DNA from: Polycyclovorans algicola TG408
Lineage (GTDB): Bacteria; Pseudomonadota; Gammaproteobacteria; Nevskiales; Nevskiaceae
DNA: 64,000 nucleotides
Reading direction: 5' to 3'
Assembly: GCF_000711245.1 (NCBI RefSeq)
Contig: NZ_JOMH01000001.1
Location: 2,908,830-2,972,829, forward strand
Positions 36,576 to 46,137 of this stretch are shown one piece after another. The notes under the pieces were generated by a model. That model was not told the origin of the DNA. It made no database searches and saw only the letters and a list, made by a program, of their open reading frames with translations. Position numbers and translations under genes: made by a program. Each line of letters begins with the position of its first letter. Position 1 is the stretch's first letter.

Positions 36576-39500
36576 ACCAATAATGCCTTATCTCAAAACG
36601 TAAACGATCCACCCTTGATTCGAATTGCTCGGGGGAATTTCTCCTTGTGGGCATCGAATGAGCGCTGGCAATGTCGCTGGCGTGAGGAAACTAGAACCCC
36701 CGCGCCGGAAGACTGCACCGACGATCCAGGGCGGACGGGATGCAATGGCAACACACTGAGCCCACCAGGAAATGCTTCAGGGGACACCTTGAGCGGCATC
36801 CCGGCATGGGCAAGAGAGCCCAACAGGTCAAGCGAAGCGTTAAAATTCGACACGGTTACCAATGGTGATTGGAATGCTCGTGTTGAAGTTTGCAGCGAGG
36901 ATTTAAAAGAAGGCGACAACTGCAAACGCTATCCCTCCGGGACCTTGAAGCCAATTGGCCTCTTGCAGGAGTTCGGAGACACAGAGCGTATGTGGTTTGG
37001 GATGGTCGCGGGCACTTACAGCAAGAACCAGTCAGGCGGCGATGTGATGAAAAGGGTTGGGCCATTTACTAACGAGGTCAATGTAAATGTCGATGGCCGT
37101 TTCATACGCGTTTCCGGTCTAAAAGACGAATCCGGCACTGTAAACGGCGCGCAGCAGAATCGTGCTAACGGTATTGTAAACGCACTTTCTCTTTACCGGA
37201 TCGTCCAATACCGGCACTCAGACGGAACCTACGGAACAAACGGTAACAACACAAATAACTGTGACTTTGGTTTGTCTTCGCCCGCACCCGGAACCTGTCA
37301 AAATTGGGGGAATCCGCTCGCAGAGGCCTACCTGAGTACCCTTCGTTGGTACGGAAATGAACCTCCGTCCGGTTCATTCAGGGCGAATGATTCGACTTTT
37401 ATTTCTGGGTTAAATCCACCACAATCTTATCAGCCTGCCTCTGTCACTGAGCAAAACTCTTGTGCGTCTTTGAACACCGTTATCTTCAACACCAGCACGG
37501 TTTCATACGATGGTGATGAGCTTGACGACCAATCAGATGGGATCCAATCTGCCGGCTCAACCATGAGTTCCGCCCAATTAACCAATCTAATCGGAGAAAT
37601 GGAGGGCATACATGGAAAAGAGTGGTTTGTCGGAACGAGCGGAACGCAGGACAATCAGACTTGCACCGCAAAAACAGTGACTGCATTTGGCGATGTCACT
37701 GGAGTCTGTCCGGAAGCGCCTCGCCTGAGTGGTACATTCAAAATCGCAGGACTCGCATATTACGCGTTCAATAACGACATCAATTCTGACGGCAACGTCA
37801 CAGGGGAGCAGCGACTCAAAACATACGCCGTTCAACTGGCCTCCGCCACGCCAAGTGTAAATATTCCAATTCCAAGCCTGCCAAATCAAAAAGTTACAAT
37901 TCTGCCGGCTTGCAAAAACAACAGCGTTACACCTGCCGTGACGGGAGGGGGCGCATGTGCCATTGTCGATTTCAAAATTATTGAACCTCATTCTGAAACT
38001 GATGGAATTGGTAGAGGTAAGCTTTACGTTAACTGGGAAGACTCTGAACAGGGTGGCGACTTCGATCAAGACATGTGGGGAATTATTGAATATTCAATTA
38101 CCTCATCTAAATTAACTGTCACCACAAACGTTATCAGTGACTCAACCCCAGACTCGATGGGTTTCGGATATATTTTGTCTGGAACCACCAAGGATGGCTT
38201 TCATTCTCATTCAGGAATCAACAGTTTCTCCTACATTGACCCAGCCGGAATCCTGGGTTGTAACGACTGCCAAGTTAGTAATAATCCGACAACTGTCGTC
38301 TACGACGTGGGAGGTTCAACCGCTGGAACGCTACAGGACCCTCTATGGTACGCCGCCAAATATGGAGGATTCCAGGGCAGTCATCAATTTGGCTCCAATG
38401 TGCCGCTGGAGAGGGAGCAATGGGACACCCAAAATATTCGAGGTGAGCCACTTCCAGATGGCAACCCTGACAATTATTTCTTTGCAGTTGAACCAAAAGA
38501 GCTCGAAAACGCCTTGCGACGTGTGTTCGACGCCATTATTGGCCAAACCTCTTCCGGAACCGCCGCATCGGTGGTGGCAAATGCCAGGGAAGGCGTCGGT
38601 GCAGTATTTCAGGCACTCTTCGAGCCCGTTCGTCGTGATAGCAATGGCAACGAAGTGGCGTGGATCGGCTCGCTGCACGCGTTGTGGATTGATGAACAGG
38701 GCCGCCTGCGCGAAGACGGCAACGGCAACGCCATGCTCGACGACTTTGCGGCAGACCCGGTGGTCGAAATCTTCTTCGACGAGACCAATCCCATCCCTGA
38801 AAACCGCCGCACGCGCGTGCGTCGTTTTCTGGGCGACCCGGACGACGAAGATACCGTGGCAGAGCTTGATGAGTTGTCGAATCTGCGCGTCATCTGGAAT
38901 GCCCGCGACCGGCTGGCGGCCCTCTCCAATGCCCAGGTAACGGCCCAGCGCCCGTATGGCACGCCCGCGAACCTGGGTCGTCACATCCTCACTTTTTTGG
39001 ATCTCAATCAGAATGGCAGAGTCGATGCAAGCGAGCAGGTCGCCTTCACCAAGGACAGTTTCAGTGCCCGCCGCTTCGGCATTCTGAATGCGCCCACCAA
39101 GGTGATCGCCGATCGGCTGGTTGACTTCACCCGTGGGCAGGATGATGCAGAGTTACGGTCGCGAACCCTGGACTTTTTCGACAACAACCAGCCGGTGACC
39201 TTGCGTTTGGGGGACATCGTTCAATCCACCCCCACCGTCGCCGCCACCCCGGCTGAAGCCTTTGACCTGCTTTACGACGACGCGACCTACGCTCAATTTC
39301 GTGAGCGCTACCGCAACCGGCGACAGATGGTTTACGTCGGCGCGAATGACGGCCTGCTTCATGCCTTTAACGCAGGCTTTTACGACACCGCCAACCGACG
39401 CTTCAATCTGACCGGGACGCGCAACGAGGTTCAGCACCCGTTGGGCAGTGAGGTCTGGGCCTACGCCCCGTACAACCTGCTGCCCCATCTCACCTGGTTG

Positions 39501-41045
39501 ACCGACACCAGCTACCAACACGTCTGGTACGTCGATGGCAAGCCGCGGGTTTTTGATGCACGCGTGTATGACCGCCCCTGCTCGGACGCGCGCAACCCTT
39601 GCGGCTGGGCGACCTTGATGGTCGTCGGTTTCCGCTTTGGCGGCGGCGATCTCGTATTGCCGGCAAATGAGCGACGCAACACCCGTCGTCTTGGGTTTCA
39701 GGATTTCAGTAATCTGGTGGACGACCAGATCCAGACCCGCTCCGCCTACGTGGTGCTGGATGTGACCGATCCGGAGCAACCGCCAAAGGTACTGGCGGAA
39801 CTGTCGGGCGAGCAGATTGGCTTCACCACCTCATTCCCCACCGTCGTTTCCAACAGCCAGCGAGGGCGCACGCCCGACAACAACCCCAACACAGATCGCT
39901 GGTATCTCGTTTTTGGCAGTGGGCCAGACAACTTGAACACCCGCCAAACCAACCTGATCGACGCGGCAAGCGACGACCCGGGCAAGTTCTTTGTCCATGA
40001 CCTCACCCAGATGGCGGCTGGCAACGAATCGTTGAGGCAGACCTATGACCTTGGGAACAAAGCCCCCGAGAGCTTCGTCGGCGATCCGGTGACGGCAGAC
40101 TGGGACTTGAACTTCAAGGCCGATGCCGTCTACTTCGGAACGGTTGCAACCGACGTGTCGCGCAGGAGGAATGACGATGACGCCAACGCCTTCATCGCAA
40201 GCCAGAACGGCTCTCTTTTCAAGCTTGATCTGAAGGAAGAGCCCGACTCAGTCAATTGGGTGGCGCCCAAGGTGATGCTCCAACCCGGCGGCCCTTCCGT
40301 GTCGACGCCTTCCGTCAGTTTTGATGAGCTCGGCAATCGCTGGGTCTATGCAGCGAGCGGCCGCCTCTACACCGACATCGACAAAACGACCGATTTTCAG
40401 AACTGGGTTTTCGGCGTGATTGACGTCCATGAGGACACCGCCTCGGCGCCCGAGCCCCTCACGGACTTCGCCAACGAGTTGGCCGATGTCTCGAATGCGG
40501 TCGTCACCCTGGACAACGCCGTGACCGGCGTCGGTGCAATTGGCGGCACGACGCCAACAAGTATTTCGCAATTGGAGCAGCTGATCGGTCAGCCGGCGCT
40601 TGAAGGCGATGATGCCCCCGTCCACGGCTGGCGATTCTCGCTGGCACGCACTGCGTCGTTGCCCTCGGAACGCAATGTCACCCAAACTTCTGTGTTGGGG
40701 GATGTGTTGTTCGCATCAGGCTTCTCGCCGTCCTCCGACCTCTGCGGCGGAGAGGGCGGAAGCGAGCTCTATGGCGTCTACTACAAGACAGGTACCCCAC
40801 GCGGCGACCTGCCGATTTTCGGCAGCGTCGGTGGCGGAACAGCGCCGAGCGACGTGGCGCGTCGGTCTGTCGGGCTCGGCGCGGGTGTGGCGTCCGCGCC
40901 GTCTCTACATGTCGGGGCGGCTCGAGATGGTCGCGGCATCACGGTGCTGACGCAGACGTCGACAGGCGCCATTGAAAGCCGAGAGGCGGATGTCGGTGCG
41001 GGCGCCCGTAGCGGTGAAATCGACTGGCGAGAGCCACGTCAATGA
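36576..41045 (+). pseudogene. pilY1: pilY1 (operon 1), 3' part downstream of the IS630 insertion
   Basis: The remaining 1,489 codons of the interrupted PilY1, beginning TNNALSQNVNDPPLIRIARG and continuing NFSLWASNERWQCRW. It has an EF-hand loop DLNQNGRVDASE near 39000 and the PilY1 C-terminal beta-propeller, with VYVGANDGLLHAFNAGFYD and the calcium-site region DWDLNFKADAVYFGT (~40101-40141). In the genome as it stands an open frame can start at a TTG inside the IS (36519), but it lacks a signal peptide, so any product could not be exported normally. PilY1 is the Ca2+-dependent adhesin and assembly factor at the pilus tip. Bases up to about 38510 are AT-rich; beyond that composition returns to the local GC-rich norm. 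Confidence 0.9.
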
Positions 41046-41368
41046 ACAACGCGGGTTTCACCCTGATCGAGACCATGATCACCGTGGCCATCATCGGAAT
41101 TCTCGCGGCCATTGCCCTGCCCAGCTATCAGCGCTACCTGACCCGTGGCGCCGTCGTCGATGGACAGGCCTGCCTCGTCAACCTGCAACAGCGTGCCGAG
41201 CGCTTCTACATGCGTCGTGATCGCTACCCCAGCGCCGTGGGCGAACTCTTCGGTGACGACGAACAACTGAGCCAGGTCTGCGGCGAACAAAGCGACTATG
41301 AGGTCAGCGTCAACAGCTCGGCCGCTTGCCCGGCAGGCCCTGCCTGGAGCTCGAAGCCCGGCCCCTGA
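41042..41368 (+). CDS. Type IV pilin-like protein, C-terminus cut by a frameshift
   Basis: As read, 108 residues: [20 protein letters not shown] with cleavage at G|FTLIE, then [20 protein letters not shown] and a pilin domain ending abruptly [13 protein letters not shown]. Just before the stop, the other frame continues with a natural pilin C-terminus ([18 protein letters not shown], then YLRYDGRLPHARRLD) whose TGA overlaps the next gene's ATG. One missing base near 41336 (GCAGGCCC, perhaps once GCAGGGCCC) explains this and would give 147 residues. Either a real mutation or a sequence error. It overlaps the pilY1 stop (ATGA-type coupling). Confidence 0.8.
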   Translation: MNNAGFTLIETMITVAIIGILAAIALPSYQRYLTRGAVVDGQACLVNLQQRAERFYMRRDRYPSAVGELFGDDEQLSQVCGEQSDYEVSVNSSAACPAGPAWSSKPGP

Positions 41369-41484
41369 CGCGTCGGGCCGAATCGGGCGGATCGTTGTAT
41401 TTGCGCTACGACGGTCGCCTGCCGCACGCCAGGCGGCTGGACCGCTGGATCATCAAAAATGAAACAAGGGTTGGCTGGTCATGA
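41338..41484 (+). pseudogene. Frame-shifted C-terminal part of the preceding pilin gene
   Basis: This frame reads [18 protein letters not shown] and, further on, DRWIIKNETRVGWS, with stop TGA at 41482-41484. It has no start of its own. The stop shares bases with the ATG of the next pilin gene, the same ATGA overlap used throughout the operon, which supports it being the original end of the gene at 41042. Confidence 0.75.
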
Positions 41485-41984
41485 GCCGCAATGGCGACAG
41501 ATGCGGCGCCAGCCACTCGCAAACCGGCGCGCGTTGGCTGACGGGCTTCACGCTGATTGAGCTGGTGATCACCGTGGCCATCGTGGCCATACTGGCGCTG
41601 ATCGCGCTGCCGAGTTACCAGCGTTACGTTGATCGCACGCACCGCAGTGTCGCGACCAGTACGCTTCTCGAGTTGTCCAACCTTCAGGCCCAGCAGCGGC
41701 TGCTGCGCCGAGAGGATGCCGACGATTTTGAGACGCTGGTGGGCATCGATGCCGAACCTCTGTTCGTGGGTCGCGATCGGCAGCTTCAAGCCGCCGCCAC
41801 TGCGGACTCGCTCTATCAGATTTCACTCGATAGCGATGACCCGAGCGGCTGGCGGTTGATTGCCACGGCTGTTGGACGCCAACTCCGCGACCTTCCCTGT
41901 CGCGAGATTTCGCTCGACAGGGTCGCGCAGCAGCGCGCCCAGAGCGCCGAAGGCGACGACCGCGGAGACGAGTGCTGGCGTTAA
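41481..41984 (+). CDS. pilE: Type IV pilin PilE, operon 1
   Basis: A 167-residue prepilin with a long leader (MSRNGDRCGASHSQTGARWL), cleavage at TG|FTLIELVITVAIVAILALIA with Glu5, the PilE continuation LPSYQRYVDRTHRSVATSTL and a C-terminal Cys pair (LPCREISLD ... DECWR) forming the usual D-loop disulfide. Last gene of operon 1. A GC palindrome CCCGGCGCGCCGGG follows at 42019-42032 but has no U-run. Confidence 0.85.
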   Translation: MSRNGDRCGASHSQTGARWLTGFTLIELVITVAIVAILALIALPSYQRYVDRTHRSVATSTLLELSNLQAQQRLLRREDADDFETLVGIDAEPLFVGRDRQLQAAATADSLYQISLDSDDPSGWRLIATAVGRQLRDLPCREISLDRVAQQRAQSAEGDDRGDECWR

Positions 41985-42178
41985 GGGTCCATTTCTCAAA
42001 ACCAGCTGTGCACGCGAGCCCGGCGCGCCGGGGGTAAGTTCAATGGCGACGGCTGGCCAGGGAGGAAGGCCTTGAGATGGGGGTCATCAGGCTCAACAAT
42101 GCGTCCCGTGACGCGGCGTGGTGACGCGGGCGCGCAACTTGAGAGTCGGCATCGACTCGAAGCCTGTCTGGCCCACCA

Positions 42179-43144
42179 TCAAACCTCGAACTGCGCCGTG
42201 AACGCCTTTGTGAACGCACCCAGTTGATCGGCCGGCAGGTCGTTGATGCCCGCCGCCGCCGAGCGTCCGCCACCTGACGGGAACTTGCGGCACAGTTCGT
42301 CGGCGCCCTTCTTGCGGTTCAGCGGCGCGCGCACGCTGACCAGGTAGTGGCCGTTGTGCTTCTCGGTGAGCACCGCATGGGCGCGGTCGGGATGCAGGTT
42401 GGTCAGATCGTTGCTGTAGACCCCGCATACCCTTCGTGCCCAGGCCGCATCGGGCAGGACGATCAGCGCGGCGTGCTCAGTCGAACCGGCGATGGTCGGC
42501 GTCGACGCGGCGCGGTCCATGTCGGTGCGGTAGCCCTCCGCCAGCCGGTCGAAATGTTCGCGCCCGCTGCGGATGAAGTCGAAAGGCGAGGCATGCTGAC
42601 TGACAAGGTTGAACAGTGCAGCAGGCGCGAAAAGCAGGTCTTCGAGGTTTTCGCCGTAACCGTTGTAGTTGAGGTAAATCCCCAGGTCTTCGAGCTGTTG
42701 CAGTTGCCCGGCCGACAGACCCAGGGGCCGGGCAATGGCCTCGGCGCTGCGCTTGAGGTTGTCGCCAAACGCGCCGGTCACGGCCCACTCGGCATACCGG
42801 TTGTCGAGGCGACCGTTGACCAGCAGGCTGGTGCAAACATCCGGTGCTTCGTTGATCGCGGTCGTCAGACGCGCGCTCTCGGGAATCTCACCGGCATAGT
42901 GGTGATCGATATAAAGCACCTCGGCGCCAGCCGCCAAGACACGTTGCAGCGCGTCCCGATTCTTGTCGAGCGACACGTCGAGGACGGTGATGCGATCACC
43001 CGCTTGTGCCTCGACCTGCGACAGCAACTCGATGTCACGCTTGACGCCGGTGACCAGCTTGGCGTCCCGCGGCTCGGCCAGGCGCAATTGCACCAACGCA
43101 CAGATGCCGTCCGCGTCGCCATTGAAAACGTCGAAGTCCGCCAT
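42179..43144 (-). CDS. DHH-family phosphoesterase
   Basis: A 321-residue protein with a DHH domain: MADFDVFNGDADGICALVQL (first metal-binding Asp motif), ITVLDVSLDKN and the name-giving YIDHHYAGE, and a C-terminal DHHA1-like domain ending in FPSGGGRSAAAGI. The last motif is GGGR rather than the usual GGGH. DHH proteins hydrolyse phosphodiesters or remove phosphate from pAp (3'-phosphoadenosine 5'-phosphate), the by-product of PAPS use. It follows sat and cysC on the same strand but a terminator separates them. ATG at 43144 has AGAGG five bases upstream; a GTG two codons earlier is less likely. Confidence 0.8.
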   Translation of the reverse strand: MADFDVFNGDADGICALVQLRLAEPRDAKLVTGVKRDIELLSQVEAQAGDRITVLDVSLDKNRDALQRVLAAGAEVLYIDHHYAGEIPESARLTTAINEAPDVCTSLLVNGRLDNRYAEWAVTGAFGDNLKRSAEAIARPLGLSAGQLQQLEDLGIYLNYNGYGENLEDLLFAPAALFNLVSQHASPFDFIRSGREHFDRLAEGYRTDMDRAASTPTIAGSTEHAALIVLPDAAWARRVCGVYSNDLTNLHPDRAHAVLTEKHNGHYLVSVRAPLNRKKGADELCRKFPSGGGRSAAAGINDLPADQLGAFTKAFTAQFEV

Positions 43145-43169
43145 GCACACCTCTTTGGTGATTCAGTTG

Positions 43170-43208
43170 AAAACAAAACAGGCCGGACTTGCAGTGCAAA
43201 TCCGGCCT
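43170..43208 (-). terminator. Rho-independent terminator after sat
   Basis: On the minus strand AGGCCGGA pairs with TCCGGCCT around a 13-base loop that itself can pair (TTGCA/TGCAA), followed by TGTTTTGTTTTC. It begins 16 bp after the sat stop and lies before the DHH gene, so the latter needs its own promoter or read-through. Confidence 0.85.
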
Positions 43209-43223
43209 GTGCGCTCGGCAATC

Positions 43224-44417
43224 TCAAGCCTTCTTGGCGTCGAGTGCCTGGTAGTAATTCATCAGCACCTTGGCGACTTCAGGGCGCGAGAATTCTGGCG
43301 GCGGCGCGATGCCCTGCCCCAGCATCTGGCGCACCTTGGTGCCCGACAGCGCCACAAAGTCTTCGGGCGAATGATCGGGCGCCTCACGCATCATCACCAC
43401 ACGATCCAGCTTCTTCGAATACGCGGTGTTGTCGGCGCGGAAAATCTCGATCTGCAGCGCGCCGGCCGGCACCTTCTCGTCAAAGATCGTCTGTGCATCG
43501 AACGCGCCGTAGTAATCGCCGACCCCAGCATGGTCGCGGCCGACAATCAGGTAATCGCAGCCCATGTTCTGGCGGAACACGGCGTGCAACACCGCTTCGC
43601 GCGGGCCGGCATAGAGCATGTCGAAACCGTAGCCGGTGATCATCACCGTGTTCTTCGGGAAGTAGTTGTCGACCATGGTGCGGATGCAGGCGTCGCGCAC
43701 GTCGGCGGGAATATCGCCTTCCTTGAGCTTGCCGAGCAGCATGTGGATGACGATGCCGTCGCTGCCCAAACGCTCGTGCGCCATGCGGCACAGTTCTTCG
43801 TGCGCGCGGTGCATCGGGTTACGGGTCTGGAAGGCCACGACCTTGTTCCAGCCGCGCTGCTTGATTTCGTCACGAATCTCAACGGCGGTGCGGAAGGTGT
43901 CGGGAAACTCGCTCTGGAAATAGCTGAAGCTGAGCACCTCAATGGGCCCCGAAAGGATCGTGTTACCGAGCCCCAGAAAGGTCTGCACACCGGGGTGCTT
44001 GGCATCGAGGTTGCCGAAAATCTCTTGGGCCATACCCTGCAGTTCGGCATCGCTGACGGCTTCCACCGCCTGCACGTCCATCACCGCCAGCACCGGATGG
44101 CCTTCGACGTTGGGGTCGCGCAGCGCCAGCTTGCCGGGCTTGATGCCCGATTCTTTGGTGACGTTGAGCACCGGCACCGGCCAGAAAAGGCCGTCGGCGG
44201 TCTTCAGGTCGGTGGCCACGCTCAGCGCGTCAGCCTTGTTCATGTAGCCGGACAGCGGGTTGAAATACCCGGCGCCCAGCATCACCGCGTTGGCGGCGGC
44301 GGCGGAATTGAGCAACAGACTGGGCAGCGACTCGGCCTCCTGCGCAAGTTGCGCGCGGCGTGCGGCGTCGAACACAAAGCGCGGGTTGAGCGCGTCAGAA
44401 CCATGGGGCTTGATCAT
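43224..44417 (-). CDS. sat: Sulfate adenylyltransferase (ATP sulfurylase, Sat type)
   Basis: Monofunctional ATP sulfurylase (397 residues), making adenosine 5'-phosphosulfate (APS) from ATP and sulfate. Active-site motifs: QTRNPMHRAHE (197-207), GRDHAGVGDYYG and the C-terminal MREAPDHSPEDFVALSGTKV with VRQMLGQG. An N-terminal PUA-like domain (1-~160) precedes the catalytic domain. ATG 44417 begins MIKPHGSDALNPRF, the usual start; 14 upstream codons are unlikely. Followed by a terminator. With cysC 88 bp upstream it provides PAPS. Confidence 0.95.
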   Translation of the reverse strand: MIKPHGSDALNPRFVFDAARRAQLAQEAESLPSLLLNSAAAANAVMLGAGYFNPLSGYMNKADALSVATDLKTADGLFWPVPVLNVTKESGIKPGKLALRDPNVEGHPVLAVMDVQAVEAVSDAELQGMAQEIFGNLDAKHPGVQTFLGLGNTILSGPIEVLSFSYFQSEFPDTFRTAVEIRDEIKQRGWNKVVAFQTRNPMHRAHEELCRMAHERLGSDGIVIHMLLGKLKEGDIPADVRDACIRTMVDNYFPKNTVMITGYGFDMLYAGPREAVLHAVFRQNMGCDYLIVGRDHAGVGDYYGAFDAQTIFDEKVPAGALQIEIFRADNTAYSKKLDRVVMMREAPDHSPEDFVALSGTKVRQMLGQGIAPPPEFSRPEVAKVLMNYYQALDAKKA

Positions 44418-44505
44418 TTTTAAGAACCTGGATTTTTGAGTGATGAGGGATCGCTGCAAAGCGTCGCGCGCGAATTGACGCGCGCAATCGTCTTACAGGG
44501 CGCCC

Positions 44506-45138
44506 TCAGGTGGTCGGCACGATGTCGCGTGCATTCAGCAGCTTGAGCACGGCCTTGATCTCGGCCTCGAGGCTCAGCTCGTGGCTGGGCAGCACCAGCT
44601 CAGGCTTCAGCGGCGCCTCGTAAGGGTCACTGATGCCGGTGAAGTTCTTGATCTCGCCCGCGCGCGCCTTCTTGTACAACCCCTTGGGGTCGCGCTCTTC
44701 GGCAACCGCCAACGGCACGTCGACATGGACCTCGATGAAGTCGATACCCGCGTCTTCGTGCAGTTTGCGCACCAGGTCGCGGTCGTCGCGGTAAGGCGAG
44801 ACGAAGCTCGACAACGCGATCACGCCGGCGTCGACAAACAGCTTGGCGATCTCACCGATGCGGCGAATGTTCTCGGTGCGGTCTTCGGCCGAGAAGCCCA
44901 GATTCTTGTTGATGCCAAGGCGCACGTTGTCGCCATCAAGGCGGTAGCAGAGCTTGCCCTGCTGGTGCAGCGCCTTCTCCAGCGCCACTGCGATGGTGCT
45001 CTTGCCCGAGCCGGACAGACCGGTGAACCAGATGGTGGCCCCCTTCTGCTTGAGCAGGCGGTAACGGTCGGCGCGCGTTACTTCGCCTTCATGCCAGGTC
45101 ACGTTCGTCGCTTTTTGATCGGTCACTGAAAAGTCCAT
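44506..45138 (-). CDS. cysC: Adenylylsulfate kinase
   Basis: APS kinase (210 residues), phosphorylating APS to PAPS. P-loop GLSGSGKST at residues 40-48, LDGDNVRLGINKNLGFSAED (conserved APS site), RRIGEIAKLFVDAGVIALSS, FVSPYRDDRDLVR and DPKGLYKKARAGEIKNFTGI. Start ATG at 45138 gives the usual MDFSVTDQKATNVTWHEGEV; the longer frame reads the AT-rich spacer. Divergent from a LysR-type regulator, a common arrangement for control. Confidence 0.95.
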   Translation of the reverse strand: MDFSVTDQKATNVTWHEGEVTRADRYRLLKQKGATIWFTGLSGSGKSTIAVALEKALHQQGKLCYRLDGDNVRLGINKNLGFSAEDRTENIRRIGEIAKLFVDAGVIALSSFVSPYRDDRDLVRKLHEDAGIDFIEVHVDVPLAVAEERDPKGLYKKARAGEIKNFTGISDPYEAPLKPELVLPSHELSLEAEIKAVLKLLNARDIVPTT

Positions 45139-45252
45139 CGGTCGTGGAGAGGCGCGCAGTTTAGAGTTGGTCGTTCCATAAATAAAATACAAAATATAAA
45201 TAATTGCCATCTATATTATTCATGCCACTAACGACGCACGACCGGGACCGAT
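45139..45252. promoter_or_regulatory. AT-rich divergent promoter between cysC and the LysR gene
   Basis: Within otherwise GC-rich DNA, 45176-45230 is almost entirely A/T with patches such as CCATAAATAAAATACAAAAT and CTATATTATTC. It fits a LysR-type operator/promoter region, which typically carries T-N11-A motifs, and would serve cysC-sat on one side and the regulator on the other. No precise -35/-10 pair is assigned. Confidence 0.5.
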
Positions 45253-46134
45253 ATGAACCTCAATCATCTGGCGATCTTCCAGGCCGTGGCCGCCAACGGC
45301 AGCGTCAGTCGGGGTGCGCAGCGCCTGCACATCAGCCAGTCGGCCGTCTCGAAACAGTTGGGCGAGTTCGAACGGGCGCTGGGTGTGGTGCTGTTCGACC
45401 GCCTGCCGCGCGGCGTGCGGCTGACCGAGGCCGGTCGCCTGCTGCTCGGCTACGCCAACCGGCTGTTTGCCATTGAGGCCGAGGCCCGCAGTGCCTTGGG
45501 TGATCTCAAGCAGCAGGCGCGCGGCAGTCTCACCATTGGCGCCAGCCGCACCATCGGCAGCTACTTGCTGCCGCAGCGACTGGCGGCCTTTCGTCAACGC
45601 TATCCGGCGGTGGAGCTGTCCCTGCAGGTTGAGAACACCCACGTCATTGAACGCAAACTGCTCGCCGGCGAGATCGACATCGGCTTCACCGAGGGCGTGG
45701 TCAGCAGTGAGCAGCTTGATTATTCCGAGTTCGCGCAGGACGAACTGGTGCTGATCGCCGCACCCCGGCACCCGGCGGCAAAACAGGGGTCCATGACGCT
45801 GGCGACGCTTCAGGATCTGCGCCTGCTGATGCACGAGATCGGCTCCGGCACCCGTGCGGTCACCGAGCTCGCCTTGGCCGAAAAGGGCTTGCGCATCCGG
45901 CCGTCGATGACCTTGGCCAGCACCGAGGCCATCAAACACACGGTGGCGGCGGGCGCGGGCTTGGCGTTCCTGTCATCGCTGTCGATCAAGACCGAGCAGA
46001 GGGCCAGACGACTGACCGTGCTCAATGTCGACGGCTTGCGCATCGCCCGTGCCCTGTACCAGGTGCGCCTGCGCAACACCCCGCCGGGGCCAACGTTGGC
46101 AGCGTTCCTGGACGTGCTTCAGGCGCCTGCCTGA
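45253..46134 (+). CDS. LysR-family transcriptional regulator, likely of sulfate assimilation
   Basis: A 293-residue LysR regulator: winged helix-turn-helix at the N-terminus (LAIFQAVAANGSVSRGAQRL, HISQSAVSKQLGEFERALGV) and a PBP2-fold effector domain (GSLTIGASRTIGSYLLPQRL onward). The effector-domain opening resembles the CysL/YwfK-like group. Divergence from cysC-sat suggests it controls them, perhaps in response to a sulfur metabolite; that is inference. It ends four bases from the convergent thiO-like gene. Confidence 0.88.
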   Translation: MNLNHLAIFQAVAANGSVSRGAQRLHISQSAVSKQLGEFERALGVVLFDRLPRGVRLTEAGRLLLGYANRLFAIEAEARSALGDLKQQARGSLTIGASRTIGSYLLPQRLAAFRQRYPAVELSLQVENTHVIERKLLAGEIDIGFTEGVVSSEQLDYSEFAQDELVLIAAPRHPAAKQGSMTLATLQDLRLLMHEIGSGTRAVTELALAEKGLRIRPSMTLASTEAIKHTVAAGAGLAFLSSLSIKTEQRARRLTVLNVDGLRIARALYQVRLRNTPPGPTLAAFLDVLQAPA

Positions 46135-46137
46135 GCC

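Noticed and set aside
42019-42032. GC palindrome CCCGGCGCGCCGGG as terminator of pilus operon 1
   Set aside because: No U-run follows on either strand, so it is only noted in the pilE entry.
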